Shown piece by piece: positions 1 to 5,492 of a stretch of 5,631 nt of DNA (position 1 is its first letter; the number at the start of each line of letters is the position of its first letter). The DNA comes from Winogradskyella sp. (lineage in GTDB: Bacteria > Bacteroidota > Bacteroidia > Flavobacteriales > Flavobacteriaceae). A program made the translations under genes and the position numbers. Location: contig JASBSE010000396.1 of the NCBI GenBank assembly GCA_030149115.1, positions 1 to 5,631 of the forward strand. The letters are read 5' to 3'. The notes under the pieces are model-generated. The model ran no database searches, was not told the DNA's origin, and saw nothing but the letters and a program-made list of their open reading frames with translations.

Positions 1-207
1 GTTGTAAAAATTCCAACTAATTTTAGACCACTTTTACCATTTACTGATGAAATTGAGAGTAAAAACACCTACATAAAACGCATATTTATAAGTGGTAACA
101 ATTGGGTAAAGTTTGATAAAGGCAATGGTTTTAAATCTAGCTTACTCGACAAAAATCTTTTTAATTACGGCATTGGCATAACCTATAAAACATTTAAAGA
201 TGAATAA
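1..207 (+). CDS. C-terminal end of an unidentified protein (partial)
   Basis: An open frame enters from the left edge and reads 68 codons to the TAA at 205-207, so only the C-terminus is visible. I do not recognise the family. The visible part is rich in alternating hydrophobic and polar residues, for example YIKRIFISGNNWVKF around residues 24-38 and NYGIGITYKTF at residues 55-65. This could be beta-strand structure, and a terminal strand with an aromatic residue near the end is sometimes seen in outer-membrane barrels. That is a weak inference. The reading is supported as a real gene by continuous coding from base 1, ordinary flavobacterial composition, and an 8-base overlap of its end with the start codon of the next gene, the arrangement of a translationally coupled operon. 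Confidence 0.7.
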   Translation, partial: VVKIPTNFRPLLPFTDEIESKNTYIKRIFISGNNWVKFDKGNGFKSSLLDKNLFNYGIGITYKTFKDE

Positions 208-556
208 CCCTATTGGACTATACATTATGGCTGGCATGTATATTTTGGCAGGCCTTATGCACTTTGTTAAACCCAAAATGTATATGCGTATTATGCCAAG
301 ATATTTACCAAACCACAAGTTTCTTGTGCTACTGAGTGGTGTTGCCGAAATTGTTTTGGGAGTAGCTTTGTTATTCTCAGAAACCAAAGCCTTTGCCATT
401 TATGGTATTATAGCAATGCTAGTTGTATTTCTCTTAGTTCATTTTTATATGTTATCTGGTAAAAAAGCTTCTGCAGGCATCCCAAAATGGATATTAATTT
501 TAAGAATTCCGCTTCAATTTTTCTTGATGTATTGGGCTTGGATATATTTGAGTTAA
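200..556 (+). CDS. DoxX-like small integral membrane protein
   Basis: This 118-residue protein is nearly all membrane-embedded, with four hydrophobic segments at about residues 5-22, 39-59, 63-84 and 95-116. That is the usual size and topology of the DoxX/DoxD-like superfamily. Typical family features are the small-residue-rich first helix (MAGMYILAGLMHF), a following H-F-x-x-P (residues 21-25), a 'MPRYLP' loop (32-37) and a glutamate in the second helix (E50 in SGVAEIVLG). DoxX relatives sit in the inner membrane and have been linked to quinone- or thiol-dependent redox chemistry and oxidative-stress complexes. The substrate of this copy cannot be inferred. The ATG at 200 overlaps the end of the upstream gene by 8 bases (ATGAATAA), and the downstream gene begins one base after its stop, so it is probably the middle gene of an operon. 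Confidence 0.8.
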   Translation: MNNPIGLYIMAGMYILAGLMHFVKPKMYMRIMPRYLPNHKFLVLLSGVAEIVLGVALLFSETKAFAIYGIIAMLVVFLLVHFYMLSGKKASAGIPKWILILRIPLQFFLMYWAWIYLS

Positions 557-557
557 A

Positions 558-1547
558 ATGAGAAATATAATTTTTACCATATTATTTATTTTAACATTCC
601 AGATAGCTTTCTCCAGTTGTGGACATTGTTTTCACTTGATTAAGGTTAACCTTTCATATACTAATGGCGATAATGAAATTGGCTATTTAAAATTCTATGA
701 TGAATACTCTATTCAAAATAATAATATAAGACCTACAATAAATACAAGCATAAAACATTTTTTTATTAAACAAACCGATTCTGTTGAAATAATAAGTAAA
801 TACTATAAGATTAAAGATTTACCTGAATTTATAAGTGCTAGCGATAAACGATCCGTAACCTTAAACAAAATCTCAGATATTCATCTAATAAGTTGGATGA
901 ATATTACTGGTAGCTTCAACATGCCAATCTTAGATGAAAAATCTATAAGTAAAATTTTAAATGCTACAGATATAGTATCAGAAATCAAGATTTTTGATGT
1001 ACATGACGAAATATATGTTAAAACAAATGATTCTATAAGCGCAAGTGATTTCAAAACTTTTATAAGTAAAGCCTACAACAATTCAGATTTAAATAATTTT
1101 ATGCTCAATGGTCTAAAGATTAATAAACGTAAAAACATTTATCCAACTAAGATTGATATTATAAACAGAATAAATGATTATTTAAAATCATTAGAAGATA
1201 CAATTAGCTCTATTTCGGTAATAAACATAAATAAAAATATTAATTCCTATTTTCTTTCCTATAGAACTAATCTCGAGAAAAGAAAAAATTATGCACATTC
1301 AATATTAGATTATTTAATAACTAATAAGCCTCATAAAATCTATTCTTTTATAGAATCTAATGTTTCAAATAAACATATAAAAAAGACAATGTTAGATGAA
1401 CTATCAAAAGACTCATCCATAATTGAGAAAACTATAAATTTTTGTTTATTTCATTATGGGGTTAATAAGAATCATTTGTTGATGGATTTATTTTATGAAA
1501 CCCTAAAAAAAGAAGACATTATAGTTATTGTAAATTCTTGGGACTAG
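558..1547 (+). CDS. Exported hypothetical protein, AT-rich, unknown function
   Basis: I do not recognise this 329-residue protein. It starts with a clear export signal: M-R-N followed by a hydrophobic core (IIFTILFILTFQIAF, residues 4-18) ending in SSC at 19-21. C21 could be a lipidated cysteine, since Bacteroidota tolerate loose lipoboxes, but F at -3 makes this uncertain; cleavage by signal peptidase I is the alternative. Immediately after comes CGHCFH (21-26), a CxxC followed by His. Residues 27-50 look like a beta-hairpin (HLIKVNLSYTNG...EIGYLKFYDE). The second half (about 195-325) is Lys/Asn/Ile-rich and probably helical. Composition differs from its neighbours: hand-counted rows 661-720, 721-780 and 1201-1260 are about 20-25% G+C, against 33% in a row of the AlkB gene and 40% in a row of the SPFH gene. 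It begins 1 base after the DoxX-like stop (coupling likely) and ends 3 bases before the converging dipeptidase gene. Confidence 0.7.
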   Translation: MRNIIFTILFILTFQIAFSSCGHCFHLIKVNLSYTNGDNEIGYLKFYDEYSIQNNNIRPTINTSIKHFFIKQTDSVEIISKYYKIKDLPEFISASDKRSVTLNKISDIHLISWMNITGSFNMPILDEKSISKILNATDIVSEIKIFDVHDEIYVKTNDSISASDFKTFISKAYNNSDLNNFMLNGLKINKRKNIYPTKIDIINRINDYLKSLEDTISSISVININKNINSYFLSYRTNLEKRKNYAHSILDYLITNKPHKIYSFIESNVSNKHIKKTMLDELSKDSSIIEKTINFCLFHYGVNKNHLLMDLFYETLKKEDIIVIVNSWD

Positions 1548-1550
1548 CAT

Positions 1551-2231
1551 CTACTCTACCTCAAAATCAAAATAAGTTTTTGGAAAAGGCTCCCAACGCA
1601 ATGTAAAATGCCACCACTCTTTTGGGTAATTTCTAAAATTATGTTTTAGCATTACACGTTGCAGCAATTGACGATTCTTTTTTTGGCTTTCAGTTATACT
1701 ATCATAATCTACCCAAGACTGTTTACCAAAAAAATCATAAGGACTTCCCATATCTAATGGTTTACCTGTGCTACCATCTATAATTGTAAGGTCTACGGTA
1801 CTACCTCTGCTATGACCAGAACGAGACGCAATATATTCTTCTTTAAATAAATTTCTTTTGGCAACATTAGGATAAAACTCGGACTTGTTAATCGTATCAT
1901 TCAGTACTCTTGCCCATCTCATAAAATGATTAACTGCACGTTGCGGTCGGTAACCATCGTAAACTTTTAAGCACAAATTCTGCTGTTGTAGCTCATCTTG
2001 CACAAGCTTTAATTTTTCAGCAGTCTCTTTAGTTAAAATCAGGTTATTAGATTTATAACCATCAATAGTATCACCAACAAAATTATGAGTTGTAAAATAT
2101 CTAAGTTCTACATCTAAATCTGGTATTACAGACTTAACGTACACAAATCCTTCTGGCAAATTTTGTTTCTGGTAAAAACCAAAGCACAAAAGACCCAAAG
2201 CAATTATTGATATGAGAATTTTATTTTTCAT
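1551..2231 (-). CDS. ddpX: D-alanyl-D-alanine dipeptidase, VanX/DdpX family (peptidase M15D)
   Basis: This 226-residue zinc metallopeptidase is predicted to cleave D-Ala-D-Ala to two D-alanines. All hallmarks of the VanX/DdpX family are visible. The VDxGYRP-type motif is YDGYRP (91-96), with R95 matching the substrate-stabilising arginine. The SxHxxGxxxD motif is SGHSRGSTVD (138-147), giving zinc ligands H140 and D147. EWWH (205-208) gives the catalytic E205 and third ligand H208. The PDLDVELRYFTTHNFVG stretch (37-53) is also typical. The N-terminus (residues 4-19) is a hydrophobic signal peptide or anchor, so the enzyme probably acts in the periplasm. C16 follows LL and is a poor lipobox. 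With no vanH/vanA partner adjacent, peptidoglycan turnover or D-Ala recovery is likelier than glycopeptide resistance. It is divergent from the AlkB gene (32 bases apart) and convergent with the hypothetical gene. The symbol reflects the family; orthology to a specific DdpX is not proven. Confidence 0.93.
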   Translation of the reverse strand: MKNKILISIIALGLLCFGFYQKQNLPEGFVYVKSVIPDLDVELRYFTTHNFVGDTIDGYKSNNLILTKETAEKLKLVQDELQQQNLCLKVYDGYRPQRAVNHFMRWARVLNDTINKSEFYPNVAKRNLFKEEYIASRSGHSRGSTVDLTIIDGSTGKPLDMGSPYDFFGKQSWVDYDSITESQKKNRQLLQRVMLKHNFRNYPKEWWHFTLRWEPFPKTYFDFEVE

Positions 2232-2263
2232 GACGATGCACTAATTTAGAGAAAAATTATCCT
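2232..2263. promoter_or_regulatory. 32-base divergent intergenic region between ddpX-like and alkB-like genes
   Basis: Only 32 bases separate the two divergent start codons, so both promoters must lie here or reach into the opposing coding sequences. One candidate -7 element reads each way: TAATTTAG at 2242-2249 on the plus strand, and TAATTTTT on the minus strand across 2253-2260. Each is one mismatch from the Bacteroidota consensus TAnnTTTG. Neither has a TTG at the expected distance of about 20 bases, so these are suggestions only. Neither start has a Shine-Dalgarno sequence, as is usual in this phylum. Confidence 0.35.
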
Positions 2264-2869
2264 ATGGACTTGTTTTCTGCAGAGAAACAACATTTTCTTT
2301 TACCTAATGCTGAACTCATCTATGTGCCTAATTTTTTCAATTATCCTGAATCTGATAACTATTTTAAAATTATAAAAGACCAAACCAACTGGCAACAAGA
2401 TGATATTACAGTGTTTGGTAAAACATACAAGCAGCCAAGATTAACTGCTTTATACGGTGACACAAACCAAACTTACAGTTACTCTAACATAACAATGCAT
2501 CCTGAAGCTTTTACTTCAAACCTTTTGGATATTAAATCTAAAGTTGAAAAATTCTCAGATGAAAAATTCAACACACTGTTAATTAATCTCTACAGAGATG
2601 GTAATGACAGCAATGGTTGGCATACAGATAATGAAAAAGAACTAGGGAAAAATCCAGTGATTGCCTCAGTAAGTTTTGGAGAGGAACGACCCTTTCACTT
2701 TAAACACCGAAGATTAAAAAACGAGCGACACAAACTTAATCTAGAACACGGAAGTTTACTCCTAATGAAAGGCGAAATGCAGCATTATTGGCTACATCAA
2801 ATTGCTAAGACAAAAAAGAAAGTTGAGCCAAGAATAAACTTAACTTTTAGAAAACTTGTAAATGTATAA
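2264..2869 (+). CDS. alkB: AlkB-family 2-oxoglutarate/Fe(II) dioxygenase (nucleic-acid dealkylation)
   Basis: This 201-residue protein carries the full AlkB/ALKBH2-type active site. The expected reaction is oxidative removal of alkyl groups such as 1-methyladenine and 3-methylcytosine from DNA or RNA, using 2-oxoglutarate, O2 and Fe(II). Visible motifs in order are: PRLTALYGD (58-66), the substrate-lid region typical of ALKBH2/3; NLYRDG (108-113), with the conserved N-x-Y; WHTDNE (119-124), giving iron ligands H120 and D122; ASVSFGEERPFHFKHR (134-149); QHYWLHQIAKT (173-183), with third iron ligand H178; and PRINLTFR (189-196), with R190 and R196 for 2-oxoglutarate and active-site contacts. 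The length is about that of compact bacterial ALKBH2-like enzymes. The ATG at 2264 fits, because the N-terminal MDLF...LPNAELIYVPNFF is a familiar beginning for flavobacterial members. No ada gene is in view. It is followed by a strong terminator, so it is probably monocistronic. Confidence 0.93.
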   Translation: MDLFSAEKQHFLLPNAELIYVPNFFNYPESDNYFKIIKDQTNWQQDDITVFGKTYKQPRLTALYGDTNQTYSYSNITMHPEAFTSNLLDIKSKVEKFSDEKFNTLLINLYRDGNDSNGWHTDNEKELGKNPVIASVSFGEERPFHFKHRRLKNERHKLNLEHGSLLLMKGEMQHYWLHQIAKTKKKVEPRINLTFRKLVNV

Positions 2870-2874
2870 AAACA

Positions 2875-2904
2875 AAAAACCGGGTTCCCTCAAACCCGGT
2901 TTTT
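2875..2904 (+). terminator. Intrinsic terminator after the AlkB gene
   Basis: A perfect 12-bp stem pairs 2875-2886 with 2893-2904 (AAAAACCGGGTT with AACCCGGTTTTT) around a 6-base loop CCCTCA. The GC core is at the centre of the stem and the T-run forms the end of the right arm. It begins 5 bases after the TAA at 2867-2869. This is the most GC-rich hairpin in the window and isolates the AlkB gene from what follows. Confidence 0.93.
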
Positions 2905-3240
2905 CTAATTTGCTTTTTTATTATGATAGTAGATTTAGGGTCTCTAAGTCAACATAACATAATGCAAATATTAATTAATTAATCCATTGAACTAAAAACT
3001 AAATTTTAGTACACTTCAAATATATAATTAGGTTTTAATTTCATCGCTTAAAAACACTATTAATCGATGAAATACACTTAATTTTAACATTTAAAGATAA
3101 AAATATGCATTTCGTCGATAAAATGCACACTAGCAAAAAGTAAAACTGTACTTGGTCATACAATAAAATCATTCTAAAAAAGTTGGAAAACTATACATAG
3201 AAAGTATTATCAATTAACTTTACTGAATAAATAAACAGAT
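2905..3240. other. Non-coding intergenic region with repeat cluster, upstream of the hydrolase gene
   Basis: About 335 very AT-rich bases hold no convincing open frame, tRNA or long RNA structure. The only notable content is a cluster of related TCGATGAAAT-like elements at 3038-3128 (listed separately) and a 13-base palindrome ACTAAATTTTAGT at 2998-3010. The promoter of the hydrolase gene must lie here. TAACTTTA at 3215-3222 resembles a -7 element, but the nearest TTG (3183-3185) is 29 bases away, too far from the usual 19-21, so I do not call a promoter. Confidence 0.6.
3038..3128. repeat. Cluster of TCGATGAAAT-like inverted and direct repeats, possible operator
   Basis: ATTTCATCG at 3038-3046 is the exact reverse complement of CGATGAAAT at 3065-3073. 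TCGATGAAATACAC (3064-3077) recurs as TCGATAAAATGCAC (3115-3128), matching at 12 of 14 positions exactly 51 bases downstream, about five helical turns. The second copy overlaps another inverted element, ATTTCGTCGA (3109-3118), and lies in a small hairpin, TGCATTT (3106-3112) with AAATGCA (3121-3127). The arrangement suggests paired half-sites for a dimeric regulator about 110-200 bases upstream of the hydrolase start. This is inference; chance is a real alternative in AT-rich DNA. Confidence 0.4.
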
Positions 3241-4167
3241 ATGAAATATTATTTATTAGTCCTTAGCTTTTTATGGGCTTCGTTATCTTTTAGTCAAGAA
3301 CCTAGATTTAAAATAGAAGAACTAACTATAACAAAATGGATTGATGGTACTTTATTAACTCCAATAGACGTTGATAAACCTAGTTTAGCAATAATTATTG
3401 CTGGCTCTGGTCCTACAGACCGTAATGGAAACCAAAATTTTCTTAAAAATAATTCTTTAAAGAAACTCGCCGAAAGCATATCTAATAAAGGTATTGCAAG
3501 CTTTAGATACGATAAACGTATAGTAAAACAAATAAGAAAAGGCAATGTAGATAAAAACTTAATGTTCGATGATTTTGTAAGTGATGCTGAAGATGTTATC
3601 AAGTACTTTAAAGAGAAAAAAGCCTACTCAAAAATATATGTTATAGGCCATAGCCAAGGAAGTTTGGTTGGTATGCTCGCTGCAAAAGATAATGCAGATG
3701 GCTTTATTTCATTGGCTGGTGCAGGTCAAAACATTGGAGATGTTATTGTAGATCAGGTTACCAACATGGCTCCTAAACTTGGTGAAGAAGCTCAAAAAGT
3801 AGTGGATAAACTAAAAAAAGGAGAAACCACCACAGAATATCCACAAGCACTAGCTTCGGTTTTTAGTATAGACATTCAACCATTTATGATTAACTGGATG
3901 CAATACAACCCTACCGATATTATCAGCGAATTAAAAATTCCTATACTTATTGTTAATGGTACAAAAGACCTTCAAGTATCAGAAGAAGAAGCACAATTAT
4001 TAAAAGATGCTAGCGAAGCTGCTGAATTAAAAATTATTGAAAACATGAATCATGTCTTCTTTGAAATTAAAGGTGATGATTTAGAAAATTCAAAATCTTA
4101 TAATGAAGCGTTTAGATTAATTTCACCAGAACTTATTGAAAGTATTGTTGAGTTTATAGGTTCTTAA
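3241..4167 (+). CDS. Exported serine alpha/beta-hydrolase (esterase-like)
   Basis: This 308-residue protein begins with a signal peptide (residues 1-18, MKYYLLVLSFLWASLSFS, with the common flavobacterial end FS-Q), so it acts outside the cytoplasm. The mature part is a classic alpha/beta-hydrolase. IIIAGSGPTDRNGN (51-64) forms the first strand and oxyanion-hole loop seen in the esterase/dienelactone-hydrolase-like branch. SFRYDKR (87-93) follows. GHSQGS (136-141) is the nucleophile elbow, with S138 catalytic. PILIVNGTKDLQV (234-246) supplies the acid D243, and NMNHVF (269-274) the base H271. An insertion at about 165-225 forms the lid and probably sets specificity. The family hydrolyses carboxylic esters or similar bonds; the substrate here is unknown. 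The gene is flanked by terminators on both sides, so it is probably transcribed alone from the upstream region containing the repeat cluster. Confidence 0.9.
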   Translation: MKYYLLVLSFLWASLSFSQEPRFKIEELTITKWIDGTLLTPIDVDKPSLAIIIAGSGPTDRNGNQNFLKNNSLKKLAESISNKGIASFRYDKRIVKQIRKGNVDKNLMFDDFVSDAEDVIKYFKEKKAYSKIYVIGHSQGSLVGMLAAKDNADGFISLAGAGQNIGDVIVDQVTNMAPKLGEEAQKVVDKLKKGETTTEYPQALASVFSIDIQPFMINWMQYNPTDIISELKIPILIVNGTKDLQVSEEEAQLLKDASEAAELKIIENMNHVFFEIKGDDLENSKSYNEAFRLISPELIESIVEFIGS

Positions 4168-4192
4168 AGCCTTAGATACTATAACCAAAATT

Positions 4193-4224
4193 AAAAAAGC
4201 ATCTCAAAATTGAGATGCTTTTTT
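4193..4224 (+). terminator. Intrinsic terminator after the hydrolase gene
   Basis: A 14-bp perfect stem pairs 4193-4206 with 4211-4224 (AAAAAAGCATCTCA with TGAGATGCTTTTTT) around an AAAT loop, ending in a run of six T. It starts 25 bases after the TAA at 4165-4167 and closes the hydrolase transcription unit. Confidence 0.93.
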
Positions 4225-4243
4225 ACTAACTAACCAACCAAAA

Positions 4244-4301
4244 TGTAATGTCGCGATTTTGTAGTGTTGTTACGATTGTAACTATCGCTGTAACCATTAC
4301 A
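4244..4301. repeat. Nested imperfect inverted repeat (58 bases) in the SPFH leader region
   Basis: Three arms nest symmetrically: TGTAATG (4244-4250) with CATTACA (4295-4301), GCGAT (4253-4257) with ATCGC (4284-4288), and GTTAC (4269-4273) with GTAAC (4278-4282) around a GATT loop. A second GTAAC at 4290-4294 could pair with the same GTTAC as an alternative. The structure lies 20 bases past the terminator and about 160 bases before the SPFH start, upstream of the predicted promoter. A regulator-binding site or a small structured RNA are the options; neither is shown. Confidence 0.35.
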
Positions 4302-4369
4302 CTTAGTATATAGCAAACCACGTGCCAAACTCAATTTTTAAATTTTTTTCCTAAAAGTGTAACAAATAT

Positions 4370-4401
4370 TTTGATTAATACACTAACCTTATATATCTTT
4401 A
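4370..4401 (+). promoter_or_regulatory. Predicted Bacteroidota sigma-A-type promoter of the SPFH operon
   Basis: TTTG at 4370-4373 matches the -33 element, and TATCTTTA at 4394-4401 matches the -7 consensus TAnnTTTG except for its last base. They are separated by 20 bases, the normal spacing in this phylum. Transcription would start near 4406-4408, leaving a leader of about 55 AT-rich bases before the ATG at 4462, with no Shine-Dalgarno sequence. Confidence 0.55.
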
Positions 4402-4461
4402 TTATATCATTTTAATATCATATTGAAATTTTTAAATGATTAACCAATTAAATTTTAAATT

Positions 4462-5322
4462 ATGAAAGAAGAAAAGATCATCGTCCCTGCAAATGGATAC
4501 TTTATGTTGTTTGTATTTCTAGTAGTATTCTTTGGAAGCATAGCGACCATTGTTTCTTTAGAAACACCATTGCCAATAATTACCATTGTGTTGGCTCTTG
4601 TTATGGCATTTGGTTTTATAATGGTACAGCCTAACGGATCGCGTGTATTGCTGTTATTCGGTAAGTACGTTGGCACTATTAAAAAGAATGGTTTTTATTG
4701 GGTAAATCCGTTTTATACCAAAAAGAAAATCTCGTTAAGAGCAAGTAACTTTGATAGTGAGCGTCTCAAAGTAAATGACAAACTTGGTAACCCAGTAATG
4801 ATTAGCACAATCTTAGTATGGCGTGTACAAGACACCTACAAAGCTGCTTTTGATGTAGACAACTACGAAAACTTTGTAAGAGTACAAACCGATGCTGCAG
4901 TGCGTAAACTGGCTAGCATGTATCCTTACGATAACTTTGCAGATGAAGGGCATGATGAAGACATTACTCTTCGCTCTAGTGTTAACGAAGTTAGTGAAGC
5001 CCTAGAAAAAGAAATTGATGAGCGTTTATCTATTGCTGGAATTGAAGTTTTAGAAGCTCGTATTGGCTACCTAGCTTATGCGCAAGAAATTGCAAATGCA
5101 ATGCTAAAACGTCAGCAAGCAACCGCAATTGTGGCTGCCAGACATAAGATTGTACAAGGTGCTGTAAGTATGGTAGAAATGGCAATTGAAGAACTAAACA
5201 AAAATGAAATTGTTGAGCTAGATGAAGAACGTAAAGCTGCAATGGTAAGTAATCTTATGGTTGTACTTTGTGGAGACAAAGAGGCTGCTCCTGTAGTTAA
5301 TACCGGAACTTTAAGTCATTAA
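4462..5322 (+). CDS. SPFH/Band-7 domain membrane protein
   Basis: This 286-residue protein has two N-terminal hydrophobic segments (about 12-32 and 37-54) followed by an SPFH/Band-7 (stomatin-prohibitin-flotillin-HflK/C) domain from about 55 to 210. Diagnostic stretches are QPNGSRVLLLFGKYVGTI (56-73), GFYWVNPFY (77-85), ISTILVWRVQD (114-124), NYENFVRVQTDAAVRKLAS (134-152), and IDERLSIAGIEVLEARI (185-201). The last is followed by the AYAQEIANAMLKRQQA helix (205-220) that is usual in the family. Such proteins oligomerise into membrane-associated scaffolds that organise microdomains or regulate proteases; a role for this one is inference. The C-terminal tail (264-286, containing VVLCGDKEAAPVVNTG) is short, without the long flotillin-type coiled coil. 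It is the first gene of a tight operon with the DUF4177-like gene 2 bases downstream, and is preceded by a good promoter. Confidence 0.92.
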   Translation: MKEEKIIVPANGYFMLFVFLVVFFGSIATIVSLETPLPIITIVLALVMAFGFIMVQPNGSRVLLLFGKYVGTIKKNGFYWVNPFYTKKKISLRASNFDSERLKVNDKLGNPVMISTILVWRVQDTYKAAFDVDNYENFVRVQTDAAVRKLASMYPYDNFADEGHDEDITLRSSVNEVSEALEKEIDERLSIAGIEVLEARIGYLAYAQEIANAMLKRQQATAIVAARHKIVQGAVSMVEMAIEELNKNEIVELDEERKAAMVSNLMVVLCGDKEAAPVVNTGTLSH

Positions 5323-5324
5323 GC

Positions 5325-5492
5325 ATGAAAGAATATAAAGTTATAAAACCAAAACTTGGTTGGAAAAACCATACGGATCGATTAGAAGAAATTCTAAACA
5401 AGTACGCAAAAGAAGGTTGGCGATTGGCAGAAATCACACCAAACCAACATATGATATCGTTTATAGTTTTTGAACGTGACAAGAATAGATAA
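5325..5492 (+). CDS. DUF4177-like small protein
   Basis: This 55-residue protein starts at the ATG two bases after the SPFH stop. It has the DUF4177 pattern: an opening strand EYKVIKPK (residues 3-10), a helix with RLEEILNKYAKEGWRLAEI (19-37) whose central 'NxYAxEGWxL' is the family signature, and a closing strand ISFIVFER (44-51). These are small soluble beta-alpha-beta(-beta) proteins of unknown biochemical function, often found beside membrane proteins or regulators. No signal peptide is present, so it is cytoplasmic. Its TAA (5490-5492) shares one base with the next ATG (TAATG), so translation of all three genes is probably coupled. That context makes it a candidate cytoplasmic partner of the SPFH protein. 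The family call is from recognised pattern, not a search. Confidence 0.8.
   Translation: MKEYKVIKPKLGWKNHTDRLEEILNKYAKEGWRLAEITPNQHMISFIVFERDKNR

Noticed and set aside
142..399. 85-codon open frame on the minus strand
   Set aside because: It lies antisense to the DoxX-like gene and the preceding coding end, which are supported by family features and operon overlap. It has no recognisable domain.
618..635. CGHC, identical to the protein disulfide isomerase active-site tetrapeptide, in the 329-residue protein
   Set aside because: It lies at the very start of the mature protein rather than after a beta-alpha-beta thioredoxin fold, and no cis-proline region or other thioredoxin features follow, so an oxidoreductase call is not supported.
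1551..2231. Vancomycin resistance cassette suggested by the VanX-type enzyme
   Set aside because: No vanH, vanA/B-type ligase or vanRS-like genes are adjacent, and the protein carries an export signal; Gram-negative Bacteroidota commonly carry such dipeptidases without resistance clusters.
3215..3222. TAACTTTA as a -7 promoter element for the hydrolase gene
   Set aside because: The nearest upstream TTG is 29 bases away instead of about 20, and the last base deviates from consensus, so it cannot be called a promoter with confidence.
3294..3602. 102-codon open frame on the minus strand inside the hydrolase gene
   Set aside because: It is antisense to the part of the hydrolase gene encoding the oxyanion-hole motif, and its translation is low-complexity and without a recognisable domain.
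4455..4676. 73-codon open frame on the minus strand over the start of the SPFH gene
   Set aside because: It is antisense to a confident gene and its predicted promoter direction, with no coding features of its own.
5030..5242. 70-codon minus-strand frame with Gln/Leu-rich translation
   Set aside because: It is the mirror of the helix-rich C-terminal part of the SPFH gene; the Leu/Gln repetitiveness is the usual product of reading such sequence antisense.
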